From Candidatus Poribacteria bacterium (GTDB lineage: Bacteria > Poribacteria > WGA-4E > GCA-2687025): 64,000 nt of DNA. Location: the NCBI GenBank assembly GCA_018644665.1, contig JABGQA010000080.1, forward strand, positions 118,445 to 182,444, read 5' to 3'. The notes under the pieces were generated by a model. That model did no database searches, was not told where the DNA came from, and saw only the letters and a program-made list of their open reading frames with translations. This document shows, piece by piece, positions 18,304-27,012 of the stretch (position 1 is the first letter of the stretch; the number at the start of each line of letters is the position of its first letter). Made by a program: the position numbers and the translations under genes.

Positions 18304-18657
18304 ATGGCCGGCGGTCCGCGCGAACCGCTCCACACGATGCTCCATGATCTCAACGACGACGACCTCGAAGCCGCGCACCACGCGCTGAGGCGGATGGAGG
18401 CGGGGCAAGACTGCGGCCCGGAGCAACGCTTCGTCGAGGTACTCGTCGATGACGGCCTCCTCGCAGGCGAGCCGCCTCCCCTGTCCGGATCCGAGACACG
18501 CCGCACGCGCGACCGCCCGTCCATGGCGCTCGACGGCCAGACGATCGCAGAGACAATCATCCGCGAGAGGGGCCGGCTGCGTCGGTACTTCATGAACAGC
18601 AGCGCGCTCGAAAGGCTACATCGCTGTAGTGGGATTCGCGGCGGCATCCACGTGTAA
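18304..18657 (+). CDS. Small protein resembling an antitoxin fused to a truncated PIN-toxin start
   Basis: 117 aa, AAGGA before the ATG. The N-terminal part ('HDLNDDDLEAAHHALRRMEAG') is an acidic helix and the 'GQTIAETIIRERG' segment resembles the tail of VapB/Phd-type antitoxins. Immediately after, in frame, comes 'RRYFMNSSALERLH', close to the first strand of VapC PIN toxins (Y-F-x-D-S-S-A-L) but with Asn for the metal-binding Asp; the frame then ends within about 12 residues. I read this as a possible decayed toxin-antitoxin pair. The assignment is weak because both similarities are short. Confidence 0.4.
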   Translation: MAGGPREPLHTMLHDLNDDDLEAAHHALRRMEAGQDCGPEQRFVEVLVDDGLLAGEPPPLSGSETRRTRDRPSMALDGQTIAETIIRERGRLRRYFMNSSALERLHRCSGIRGGIHV

Positions 18658-18757
18658 CGCGGCGGGGTCGGCCGGGTCGCGACGGCTCCGGGCAGCAGCC
18701 AGCGGCGGATGCAGACTCGCCGGACGGCGTCAGCGTGGCTGCGGCAACCGCTCGGGG

Positions 18758-19546
18758 TCAGGCGGTGTCCAGCTTGCGTTCTAGCTCGTGTATCGCCTCG
18801 ACCAGGGCATCGCTGAGTTCATCCTCGTAGCGGTGCAGCTGCCGCAGACTGTCCAGCGTTTCCGTGTCACCAAGTTGCGACAGCTGCCGGAAGCCTGACC
18901 GCCGCCGCTCGTGAAGTACATCCAGCTTGTGCTGAGGCACAGTGGGGCCGTCAGACAGCATCTCCGGCGTGTACGCGAACACCATGAGGTGCTGCATGGC
19001 CGTCTCGATGGCGGCTCGGTGTTCGCCCATCTTGCGTTCCGCCGCGGCGACTCTGTCTGCTGCCTGCACGCCGCCGTCGACCCCTGTCGTTCTCGGCCGC
19101 AACGACTGCGTTAGCCGAAGGAGTTCGCTTAGCCTCGCGTCGTGCGCCGACAGAGCCACGTACAGCCGTACCAGGTACTCGGACATATGACGTCCGAGTT
19201 GGTTTACGTAGAACTCGTTACGCGCGATGCGTGCGATCTTGCCATCCAGGTAGGCGCGGACGTCCTCGGAGTTCGCCGCGGCAAGCTCGCGTTGCGCCAC
19301 CATCTCCTCCCGCAGCCCGGCAGACTGGGTATTGAGGCGGGCGCGGTCGGCGAGCAGCTCCTCGCGCAACTCGGCGGACTGGGCCTGCACACGGTCACGG
19401 CTCCCCAGCAACTCCTCGCGCATCTCGCTGACCTCGGCCTCGGCGCGCTTGCGCTCCAAGTTGACGAGGTAGGCCGTTAACGCCAAGACCGCTGAAACGG
19501 CCCCTATCAGCAGCGCGACGATCGTGAGAGCGTTTCCCAGCTCCAT
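18758..19546 (-). CDS. Membrane-anchored coiled-coil protein of the sensor operon
   Basis: 262 aa. One N-terminal transmembrane helix (about residues 8-28) is followed by a long heptad-rich coiled coil (about 30-95) with three near-repeats of 'SAELREELLADRARL' type, then a helical C-terminal half. No enzymatic motif. It is the third gene of an operon with a GAF sensor kinase and a receiver protein (9 bp after the receiver stop), so it is probably an anchor, scaffold or output partner of that two-component system. No family recognised. Confidence 0.75.
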   Translation of the reverse strand: MELGNALTIVALLIGAVSAVLALTAYLVNLERKRAEAEVSEMREELLGSRDRVQAQSAELREELLADRARLNTQSAGLREEMVAQRELAAANSEDVRAYLDGKIARIARNEFYVNQLGRHMSEYLVRLYVALSAHDARLSELLRLTQSLRPRTTGVDGGVQAADRVAAAERKMGEHRAAIETAMQHLMVFAYTPEMLSDGPTVPQHKLDVLHERRRSGFRQLSQLGDTETLDSLRQLHRYEDELSDALVEAIHELERKLDTA

Positions 19547-19555
19547 GGCCAGTGC

Positions 19556-20002
19556 CTATCCATCCAGGTCGTGGAGGATCTCGGCGATGTGCAGACAGAA
19601 CTGGTACGGCGTGTCGTACGCGTCTTTCCTAAGGTACGGCACGCCCTGCCGGTCACTCACGTCGGTGATCGCGGCGACCAATTCCTCGGACGCCGCCATG
19701 CTGAAGAACACCGCGCGCTCCGGAAACGTGCCAGGCCTCCTCGCCCTGAGGAGCTCAAGGAGGCGAATCCCGGTCCGCGTGAAGTTGTGCGTGTTCTCCA
19801 GCGTGAATGGGCCATCGCCCTCGCCGGCGCGGGCCCCAAGCATCACATCGATGAGGGCCAGGGCGACTGGGGTCGCCTCACTACTGAGTGTGTCGAGGGC
19901 CTCGTCGGCGGTGGCGATCTGGCTGACGGCGAAGCCCGCGATCTCGAGCTCGTCGGCGAACGGGCGCAACTGATTCACGTCCTCATCGACAATGTAGATC
20001 AT
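19556..20002 (-). CDS. Stand-alone response-regulator receiver domain
   Basis: 148 aa. Receiver hallmarks: acidic pair in 'IYIVDEDVN', phospho-acceptor Asp52 in 'ALIDVMLG', Ser101 in 'VFFSM', and Lys126 in 'YLRKDAYD'. About 20 extra residues follow Asp52 ('EGDGPFTLENTHNFTRTG'), longer than a CheY-type loop. No output domain, so signalling must be by protein contact. It starts 3 bp after the stop of the kinase gene. Confidence 0.85.
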   Translation of the reverse strand: MIYIVDEDVNQLRPFADELEIAGFAVSQIATADEALDTLSSEATPVALALIDVMLGARAGEGDGPFTLENTHNFTRTGIRLLELLRARRPGTFPERAVFFSMAASEELVAAITDVSDRQGVPYLRKDAYDTPYQFCLHIAEILHDLDG

Positions 20003-20005
20003 ATC

Positions 20006-21889
20006 TCACGCGTCTCCCTTCCACCGCGGCATTGTGACACGGAACGTAGTGCGCCCGGGCTCGCCGAGGTCGCACGTCAGGTCTCCGCCCATGGCCACCA
20101 TCAGTTCAAGGCTCTGGGCCAACCCGACGCCGCCGCCGGCCGGTTGCCGACGGATGGCATCTTCAGTGCGGTACCCGTCGATGAAGATCCTCTGCTCGAT
20201 GCCCGGCATGTTGCGCCGCAGCCCGATGCCGAAGTCGCTAATGCCAATATGCAAGTGATCATTGGAGATCCTATGCGCCAACTCAATTCGACATGTATCC
20301 GGGCCTTGGTGCATGTACTTCATTGCGTTGTCGAACAGGTTTCTGAACACGGTGAGCAGAGCGTCTGCATCTCCCTTCACGTCCGGGAGTCGGAAGAAGC
20401 CCGCGTCGTGCAGGTTCGTTACCTGCACCCACCGCACTTGGTAGGAGGTCTTGACCTTCTCCGCCCATCGCAGCGCGGGCATCAGAACGGCAGAGGCAAG
20501 GCGCACCTGGCCCGTCCGTAAAGGGACAGGGCCGCCGTGTGCGCGTGCGCTGCGCTGCGCCTGCCACTTGAGGTCCTCAATGTAGGCCAGTGCGTTGTGC
20601 ACGGAGTGGGCATAGCGCGGCTCGTGAATCGTGATATACGGTGTGTCTGTGGGCGAGGCGGCGAGATCGGCGGGCCCCTCGCCAGGCCCTTGACCTGCTA
20701 GCGTCTGCTTGGCCGACCTCGACGTCACGAGGCGAGACAGGTTCTGTGTGGCTGCTTCGATGCTCGTCCGGGCGCCGTGTAGCGTCCGTTCGACCCGTTC
20801 GGCGGCACGCTCCGCCGTCATGAGGAAGTTCGCGACGACGCCTAGCAGTTCGGCAACGTACGCCAGCTTGGACAGGTCGTCCCGCGCGAGCGCGACGGCC
20901 TCGGAACGACATCCGATCGTCGCCACACGGTTGATAAACCGAACCGCGCCCAGCGGCGGCTTCACATGTGGGACACCGTAGTTCGCGTCGAATACCGGGA
21001 GGCTGACGTAGGATTTGCGGGCCCCAGCGACGTGCTCGACGTACTTCCCCGGTGCGTCCTCGACCGCCGGGAGATCGTGCGTCAGAAACGGCTGCCCAGT
21101 GGTTGCCACGTCCACGGTCCGCCGTGCCTCATCGTGGGTGTAGTGCACATCCCCAGGCAGCAGCTGGCTCTGCAGGCCGGTGGTCCCGTACAGGCGCAAC
21201 AGCGCGCTCGCCGCATCCCATAGGAAGATGCTGCAACCCTCCACGCACAGCTTCTTGGCCAGTCTCGGGATTGCTGCACCGAACGCACTATAGAGGTCCC
21301 GGCCGCCCGGCGCGACGCCAAGGAGCTCGGTGCGCAACGCGACCTTGTCATTCCGAACAGAAGCCGCGCAGGCCGCTGCCACGAACGGGCCTAGACGCGT
21401 CATCACGTCAGCCAGGACGTCTCGGTCGCCCTCTGCATCTGCATCTGGGAATACTGTGAGCACGCCATAGGCGTGCGGCCGCTCTTCACCCTTGAGTGGG
21501 ACGATCGGTCGATCGGCATCGCCATCCGTGTAGGCCAACGGCGTGATGATCGCCGCGCGCAGACTGTACGTGCTCGCGAGCCCCTTCTCGATGAATTTCG
21601 GGTGAGCCTGAATATCGTCGACAATCTGGATCTCCCCGGAGTCGATGGCCCTGGCTGCGACCGTGGAATTCAGGTCTTTCTCAAACGACCTGAACGCCGT
21701 GACATCCAGCCCCGCGCAGCCGCGCAGGACGATGTGCCGCACCTGGGGAGCGTAGCAGTACAGGTTCGCGGCACGGACAGGGAAGCACTCGGTAAGCGCC
21801 ACGGTGAGGGTGGACGCGGCCTCGTCCGACGTCTGGGACAGGGCCTCCGTCGCGCGTCTGTAGAAACCATCCTCGTCGTACGCGCGCAT
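20006..21889 (-). CDS. GAF-domain sensor histidine kinase
   Basis: 627 aa, no transmembrane helix, so a soluble sensor. Two GAF-like regions occupy about residues 5-190 and 205-375, then a linker with a degenerate H-box ('YAHSVHNALAYIEDL', His428). The HATPase domain follows: N-box 'FRNLFDNAMKYM', G1 'ISDFGIGL' and G2 'GGGVGLAQSLELMVAMGGD'. The ATG at 21889 has GGGAGA upstream; an upstream alternative would add 19 poor residues. It heads an operon with the receiver and coiled-coil genes. Confidence 0.85.
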   Translation of the reverse strand: MRAYDEDGFYRRATEALSQTSDEAASTLTVALTECFPVRAANLYCYAPQVRHIVLRGCAGLDVTAFRSFEKDLNSTVAARAIDSGEIQIVDDIQAHPKFIEKGLASTYSLRAAIITPLAYTDGDADRPIVPLKGEERPHAYGVLTVFPDADAEGDRDVLADVMTRLGPFVAAACAASVRNDKVALRTELLGVAPGGRDLYSAFGAAIPRLAKKLCVEGCSIFLWDAASALLRLYGTTGLQSQLLPGDVHYTHDEARRTVDVATTGQPFLTHDLPAVEDAPGKYVEHVAGARKSYVSLPVFDANYGVPHVKPPLGAVRFINRVATIGCRSEAVALARDDLSKLAYVAELLGVVANFLMTAERAAERVERTLHGARTSIEAATQNLSRLVTSRSAKQTLAGQGPGEGPADLAASPTDTPYITIHEPRYAHSVHNALAYIEDLKWQAQRSARAHGGPVPLRTGQVRLASAVLMPALRWAEKVKTSYQVRWVQVTNLHDAGFFRLPDVKGDADALLTVFRNLFDNAMKYMHQGPDTCRIELAHRISNDHLHIGISDFGIGLRRNMPGIEQRIFIDGYRTEDAIRRQPAGGGVGLAQSLELMVAMGGDLTCDLGEPGRTTFRVTMPRWKGDA

Positions 21890-21954
21890 AGTGTCTCCCG
21901 GTCCACACGTGGCCGCGGCAGCGCGACATGTTCCGGCGCGCGCCAATTTCTCTC

Positions 21955-21983
21955 AGTATGACCTGCATATAGCGTGTGCGCAA
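21955..21983 (-). promoter_or_regulatory. Candidate promoter for the sensor-kinase operon
   Basis: On the minus strand, TTGCGC (21983-21978), a 17-bp spacer and CATACT (21960-21955) lie in a locally AT-rich stretch, 65 bp before the kinase ATG. The -10 match is 4 of 6; tentative. Confidence 0.35.
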
Positions 21984-22042
21984 CACATGAGCCGATAAAA
22001 GTTCGGTTTGTGCCGACCACCCTTTCCGTACCCCAGCGTCTG

Positions 22043-22462
22043 ATGATGGTAACCAACTCGACGCCAAGGACCGACGCGCCCTCAAGACGCGCCGAGGCCT
22101 CTCCGACGACACCATCGACGCGCTGAAGTTCCGCTCAGGCAGCCACGAACTGCGGGGCATCCTCGCCATCATGCGCGACTCGGCCGGGTTCACGAGGTCC
22201 GATCGCGGCCTCTCCCCGAACGGCATGTACATGCGCCTGAACGTGCTCATCGCCTACCTGGACGAGAACGGCGCGTGCCGGCTCATCCGACCACACAGGG
22301 GAGGGCCGAGACGATATCGCGCGGATCTACGCCCCGCAGTTCGGGTCGACATCGGCGCGGCAGGCGGTCGTGATCGTCGAGGGGGGATTCGGGGCGGCGG
22401 CGTTGCGGCAACGCGGCATCCTCGCCATCGCCGTGCCGAGCGTGTCGTCGTTTGCGGGGTGA
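22043..22462 (+). pseudogene. Decayed DUF3854 (primase-associated, Toprim-like) gene fragment
   Basis: No intact gene occupies 21890-22487. Piecing frames together gives a coherent protein: 'DAKDRRA', then 'LKTRRGLSDDTIDALKFRSG' after a shift near 22081, continuing to 'NVLIAYLDENGACRLIRPHR'. After a second shift near 22305 comes 'VVIVEGGFGAAALRQRGILA' and 'AVPSVSSFAG', then a stop at 22460-22462. The order 'RGLSDxTI' - 'YLDxxGxxxxxRPH' - 'VxExxFxAxAL' - 'PxVSSFxG' matches DUF3854 domains at the N terminus of phage, plasmid and ICE primase/helicase proteins. The usual acidic E in 'TEGEFKA' is Gly here. Two frameshifts and missing ends mark it as a relic. Confidence 0.65.
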
Positions 22463-22487
22463 CGTACCCACACGGGCGTGGCACCCA

Positions 22488-23600
22488 TCACCGTACGCGC
22501 TTCAGTGACCCCCACGTCGTCGAGAGCTTGTGCGTAGGCGACACCGACGTCGGGACGGCGAGCCGATACAAGTCGTCCTCGGTCTGCAAGAACGGGCCGG
22601 CGTGGCCCGACAGGAAGTAGAGCTGCCCCGACATGTCGCCGACGTCCGTCCAGCTCTCGCCGCCATCGGTCGAGACGATGGCGACCTCGCGCGTCTCCTC
22701 ACCGCTGGCGCGCGTGTCACCGGCGAGGTATATCGCTCCGGTCGTGCCGTCGACAGCGATGGAGTGGGCCTTCTGCAGGAGTGCCCCGGCTGACTGCAGC
22801 TCAGCGGTCGGCAAGTCGCCGGCGTTCGGGCCGCGCACGAGGACCGGCGGGACGGTTCCGCCCGGCAGTTGGTCGACCCACACGTCGAAGTAGCGCGGGG
22901 GAATGTCCGAGGAGAACCCGAAGCCGCTGGAGTAGTCGGAGCTGCCGCCCGTCAGGTTGACGAGTTCGACGCCCGCGAAGTCCACGATGCCTCTCGTCAG
23001 GCCTCCGCGGTGGCTCGCGTAGTAGGTGGAGCCGGTCTCTGGGTGCGTCCAGGTTGACGACTCGCCTGGGACGCTTGCGAGTTCGTCCGTTGCCATGTCC
23101 CGCACCGTGGCGGCGCTGCGCAGATGCGTGCCGTGATGCGCGTAGGCGATGCGGTCTGGGTTCGTTGGCGACACCGCGACATCGGAGTACGTGTGGTCTC
23201 CGGCGAAGTAGTCGGGGTCGCCCGGAGTGTGCATGTCCAGCGCGCGCCAGGTGGCGCCGCCGTCGTCGCCCCGGTGTACCTTGCCGTCGGTCTTGTAGAG
23301 CACCGACGGGTCTGCGCGGAATACCCCGTAGCTCAGCCTGCCCCAGCATGTCGGGGGCGTCCGACCGGCGCCCAACCCCGTCGCGACGGTCGTCCACGTG
23401 CCGCCGTCGTCCTCGGTGCGGAGTAGCGTGAGGCCCTCGACCGGGTCGCACGTCGTCACCCACCACGTGTTCGGGCCGTCGTACCAGATGACGTCGCGGA
23501 CGTTGTCCAGGCTAGGAAACACGCGCTCCCACGGTGACTCCGCCGCGTGAACCGTCGTGACGAGAAACGCGCACGTGAGCGCGACGCCGATGCGCTTCAT
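22488..23600 (-). CDS. Secreted BNR/Asp-box beta-propeller protein with C-terminal K-x4-W-x3-K tag
   Basis: 370 aa; ATG at 23600 behind GGAGA; signal peptide ending near 'LVTTVHAAE'. Asp-box repeats 'RTEDDGGTWTTV', 'HRGDDGGATWRAL' and 'STDGGESWTDV' mark a sialidase/Ycf48-like propeller. The tail 'VSPTHKLSTTWGSLKRVR' is not part of the propeller and matches the ends of the secreted proteins at 13817-14482 and 32657-33433. Probably exported and possibly surface-attached; enzymatic activity unknown. Confidence 0.8.
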   Translation of the reverse strand: MKRIGVALTCAFLVTTVHAAESPWERVFPSLDNVRDVIWYDGPNTWWVTTCDPVEGLTLLRTEDDGGTWTTVATGLGAGRTPPTCWGRLSYGVFRADPSVLYKTDGKVHRGDDGGATWRALDMHTPGDPDYFAGDHTYSDVAVSPTNPDRIAYAHHGTHLRSAATVRDMATDELASVPGESSTWTHPETGSTYYASHRGGLTRGIVDFAGVELVNLTGGSSDYSSGFGFSSDIPPRYFDVWVDQLPGGTVPPVLVRGPNAGDLPTAELQSAGALLQKAHSIAVDGTTGAIYLAGDTRASGEETREVAIVSTDGGESWTDVGDMSGQLYFLSGHAGPFLQTEDDLYRLAVPTSVSPTHKLSTTWGSLKRVR

Positions 23601-23703
23601 GCCGGTCTCCATCTGTCAGTAGTGCGTACCCATGGAGTATCGCGGCGCGTTAGGCGCGGGGCAAGCTGGCTGATGTGACGGGCGTCGAGGTCAGTCGGCG
23701 CGG

Positions 23704-26700
23704 TCAGAACGGCAGGTCCACGCGGGCCCAGATTCGCACCTTCCTGTCGGAGCGGGGCGCGCCGAACGGGCTGCCCTGCGCGACCGGATAGGCGATGTCC
23801 ACGCGGATCAGCTCAGGAGCCACCGGCGCGCCGCCGAAAGCCTCCGCCGGCAACGCGATGCCAATCGTCCCGCCGATCGCCGTCTCCGTCTTGGCAAACT
23901 CCCATGCGTTTCGATACCACGCCCGCGCGATGTCCACGAACGGGCCGAGGAACACGTCGCCGCCGAGCGCGACGCGCCACTCCGCCGAAAGCAGGAAGCC
24001 GTTGTCGCCGGTGAGGTAGTCGGACGTGCGGCTGCGCAGCCGGTGCGCGCCGCCGATCCACGGCTGCAACTGCAACGGTAGGCTGTCCGGCGATATCTGG
24101 CCGATGAGTCGCGCCGAGAGCGTGTGCCGCGTAGCCGGCGACACATACCCGCGCGCCTCGAGCTTGGCGAACGAGTACGGCCAGTCGCCACGTCCCTTGG
24201 ACGCCACGATCAGCGATTGCGGCTCGAACACGCCGCTCTCGACTTCGAGCTGCATCCACGCGCCGCTCCGCACCTGTAGCGACGGCCGCGCGACGACGAA
24301 GGCCATGTTCTCGACGCCCATCACCTGCGTGTCGCGCGCGTCCACCGTCAGGCGCAGGCGGCCGTACGTGCGTGACCCGTCGCTGATGGCGCGATTCCGC
24401 AGGACGTCGAGGTTCGCGCCGTCCACGTGCGACAGCACCCGCTCAAGCGATCGATCCGCCTTGTACCCGACCTTCGCCTCGAGGGCCACGCGCCCGCCGA
24501 GGGCAGCCCGGAGCAGCACGTCCGGCCCCTCGCTGCTGAAGAAGTCCGTCGAGAACGAGAACGAACTCTTGTCGCCCTGCCAGCGATGCGACCGCGTCCG
24601 CCGCGACCATCGGACCCCGACCTGCGCCGATCGGGACGCGGTCAGGTGGCGGATGTACGCCGCCAGGTAGTTGACGCGCAGGTCCTTGCCGTCCCGACGA
24701 CGCGTCCGCATCAGGTAGCTCACCTTGCCCAACACGTGCGATCGACTCGCGCTACCGCGGTGCGTCAACGCGCCCATGCCGATTTCCACGCCGTGAACGC
24801 GCGTCAAGTTCAGTATCGGGGACCACGCCAGTTGCAGCGGAGGCGACTCCTCGATACGCACGACCCACAGCCGCACGCCGCGCGTCTCCTGGACACCCAC
24901 CTCGGTCGCCGCCTTGAAGGCGCGATACTTCGCCGACAGCTTGGCGATCAGTGTCTCCAGCGCCTCGCCGTGTGTGGCGACGTTGTACGGCGCGCCAACC
25001 TGGAATCGGAGCAGCTCCCGCACCTCGTCCTCGGGAACGCGTTCGGCGCCCTCCACGACCAGCCCCGCGATGAACCCCTCGTCGATCGTCACCACGACGT
25101 GGGTGCCCGACCGCGTGACCCGCACGGACGCGTGTATGAATCCCGCGTCGTGGTAGGCCCGCTCGGTCAGCGTCCGACGATGCTCCAGCGTCGCGTCCGA
25201 GTGCCATCCTGCGACCCATCGGTACCGCCGCTCGATCTCCTCGGATGGGATCGCCGACGCGCCCATGATGCGCACGTCCTCGACCTCGGCGGCGGTCTGC
25301 TCGCCGATGCCTATGACAACCCGGTCTTCGCCATCGTCCTGGGACACGCCCGTGAACACGCCGTCGTACCAGTCGAGGCGCCCCAAGTTGTCCTCGATGT
25401 CCGGCAGATGCGCGGGCGCCAGCATCCCGTCCGTGGGTACGCCGGTCATGCGTCGGAACACGTGCGGCGGGATCCCTGTGTCGCCCAGGATCTCGACCGG
25501 CAGCCTGTGCGGCGCCTCCGGCGAGGCGGGCGCGAACACGACTCCGCCACCATCTTGAGCCCAGTCCTGCCATTGCCCGCGCGCCGGTCGCACGTGGCTC
25601 ACGTTCAGGCCCAGCCGCGCACCCTCAGCGACCTCCCAACCAAGGTCGACATGCGGTATGCCGATCTCCAGCGCCCACGCGCCTGCCGCCAACTCGTGCC
25701 GGACGCGCGTTCCGCTCTCCCACTCGAGGTCGTCGGCCTCGTCGAGGGCCTCGCCGTCGAGCAGCGCGCCGATCATGTTCGCGGTGATACGGTACAGGTG
25801 GCCGTCGTGCGCGATGGCGATATCGAACGCGTCGTCGCCATCTATGCCCGCGTCGTCGTGGTCGGTGGTCGCGTGGCGCGCCGACGGCCAGTCGGTCTCG
25901 CGTGCGATCAGCGCGATGTAAAACCGCCGCTGATCCCACATGACGCGCATTTCCGCGTCAGGGCCGATGAACTCGCGAGGCGCGTCCAGCCACGCCGCCT
26001 CAAACACGCCGTCGACGAGGATGCCGCGAGGCGCGTGCGGAGCGACGACGACCTGGCCCTGCGCGCCCGGGTCGGGCGCCAGTGGCGTGATGCGGATGTC
26101 CCCGCGCTCGGTGCGCATGTGCACGATCGGCCCGCCGCCGCCGAGGTAGCCGACTACGCGCGTGCCGCGTCCCGACTCGGGTTGCGCGACGGGTTCCGCT
26201 TCCACGCGCGCCAGCGTGCTGACGGCGCCATCGCCGGTCTGCGCGTCGAGCAGGGCGGGGTAGTCGTCGGCCACTGTCAGTTCGATGTCGCCTTCGCCGA
26301 CGGCGAGCGTCAACGGGAATGCGACGTGGTCCAGCACGCTCACGGACAGGTCGCCTTCGTCCACGTGGAACGAGCTCGCGTCGTTCAGGAAGACAGCGGC
26401 GCTCAAAGTGCCGACCCCAACGCGCCCGGTGAACGCGCCGCGGGCTCCGTCGATGGTGAGCGCGCCTACGTCGATGTCCGCCTTGATGTCGCCGTACGTT
26501 CCCACGACGGTCGCGGCCCCGTTGCGAAGCTCTATGCTCACGGGCATGTCGCGCGGGACGTATACCGTAATGCTCTCACCGTCCGGCACGGCGCCGGTCA
26601 AGATGGCCCGGTCGTCGACATACGTCAGCAGCAGAGCGTCGCCCGGCGGCAGCGTGATCCCGGCGTCTCCGTCGCGTCCGACAACGCGCACATCGCCGGC

Positions 26701-26823
26701 GGGCAGATCGACCTGGAGCGAGCGGGCTCTCACGTGCGCGGCGACGACGTCCGCCTCCTGGGCGAGTGCGGAACCGGCGACGAGGAGACCGGCGAGCGCG
26801 AGGCAGGCGAGGCTAGATCGCAA
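23704..26823 (-). CDS. Outer-membrane Omp85/BamA-family protein with N-terminal DUF4097-like and CBM9-like domains
   Basis: 1039 aa with signal peptide (residues 1-22). Order: repetitive beta region (about 27-250, DUF4097 putative-adhesin type, with repeated 'GDI' turns); a CBM9-like domain (about 265-445: 'ILVDGVFEAAWLDAP', 'DDAFDIAIAHDG', 'WALEIGIPHVDLGW'); two POTRA-like domains (about 515-660: 'GASAIPSEEI', 'DEGFIAGLVVEGAERVPEDE'); and a D15/Omp85 barrel (about 665-1039) ending in Phe ('IWARVDLPF'), as required for barrel insertion. The TTG start is preceded by AAGGGA. Standard BamA/TamA proteins lack the first two domains. Likely in the outer membrane with carbohydrate-binding domains in the periplasm. 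Monocistronic. Confidence 0.85.
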   Translation of the reverse strand: MRSSLACLALAGLLVAGSALAQEADVVAAHVRARSLQVDLPAGDVRVVGRDGDAGITLPPGDALLLTYVDDRAILTGAVPDGESITVYVPRDMPVSIELRNGAATVVGTYGDIKADIDVGALTIDGARGAFTGRVGVGTLSAAVFLNDASSFHVDEGDLSVSVLDHVAFPLTLAVGEGDIELTVADDYPALLDAQTGDGAVSTLARVEAEPVAQPESGRGTRVVGYLGGGGPIVHMRTERGDIRITPLAPDPGAQGQVVVAPHAPRGILVDGVFEAAWLDAPREFIGPDAEMRVMWDQRRFYIALIARETDWPSARHATTDHDDAGIDGDDAFDIAIAHDGHLYRITANMIGALLDGEALDEADDLEWESGTRVRHELAAGAWALEIGIPHVDLGWEVAEGARLGLNVSHVRPARGQWQDWAQDGGGVVFAPASPEAPHRLPVEILGDTGIPPHVFRRMTGVPTDGMLAPAHLPDIEDNLGRLDWYDGVFTGVSQDDGEDRVVIGIGEQTAAEVEDVRIMGASAIPSEEIERRYRWVAGWHSDATLEHRRTLTERAYHDAGFIHASVRVTRSGTHVVVTIDEGFIAGLVVEGAERVPEDEVRELLRFQVGAPYNVATHGEALETLIAKLSAKYRAFKAATEVGVQETRGVRLWVVRIEESPPLQLAWSPILNLTRVHGVEIGMGALTHRGSASRSHVLGKVSYLMRTRRRDGKDLRVNYLAAYIRHLTASRSAQVGVRWSRRTRSHRWQGDKSSFSFSTDFFSSEGPDVLLRAALGGRVALEAKVGYKADRSLERVLSHVDGANLDVLRNRAISDGSRTYGRLRLTVDARDTQVMGVENMAFVVARPSLQVRSGAWMQLEVESGVFEPQSLIVASKGRGDWPYSFAKLEARGYVSPATRHTLSARLIGQISPDSLPLQLQPWIGGAHRLRSRTSDYLTGDNGFLLSAEWRVALGGDVFLGPFVDIARAWYRNAWEFAKTETAIGGTIGIALPAEAFGGAPVAPELIRVDIAYPVAQGSPFGAPRSDRKVRIWARVDLPF

Positions 26824-27012
26824 TTGGGAGGCGTCCCTTCACGGCATTCTACGGTCGGCGGCGCGGGCCCGGCAACGGCGTCGGCCTGCTCGTCGGCGCG
26901 CCAACCAACGCGCGTCCTCGCCCGCGGGGACTGAGATGGCGTCCTGATTCCCGACCGTCAGGGCACGCGAGCGGGGCTACGGCTTAGGAGCGCGCTGCCG
27001 CGGGTCGCTTGA

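Noticed and set aside
24427..26934. Long plus-strand open frame (835 codons) opposite the Omp85 gene
   Set aside because: It is antisense to a protein with clear domains; the predicted product is Arg/His/Val-rich with no motif. Such frames are common in GC-rich DNA.
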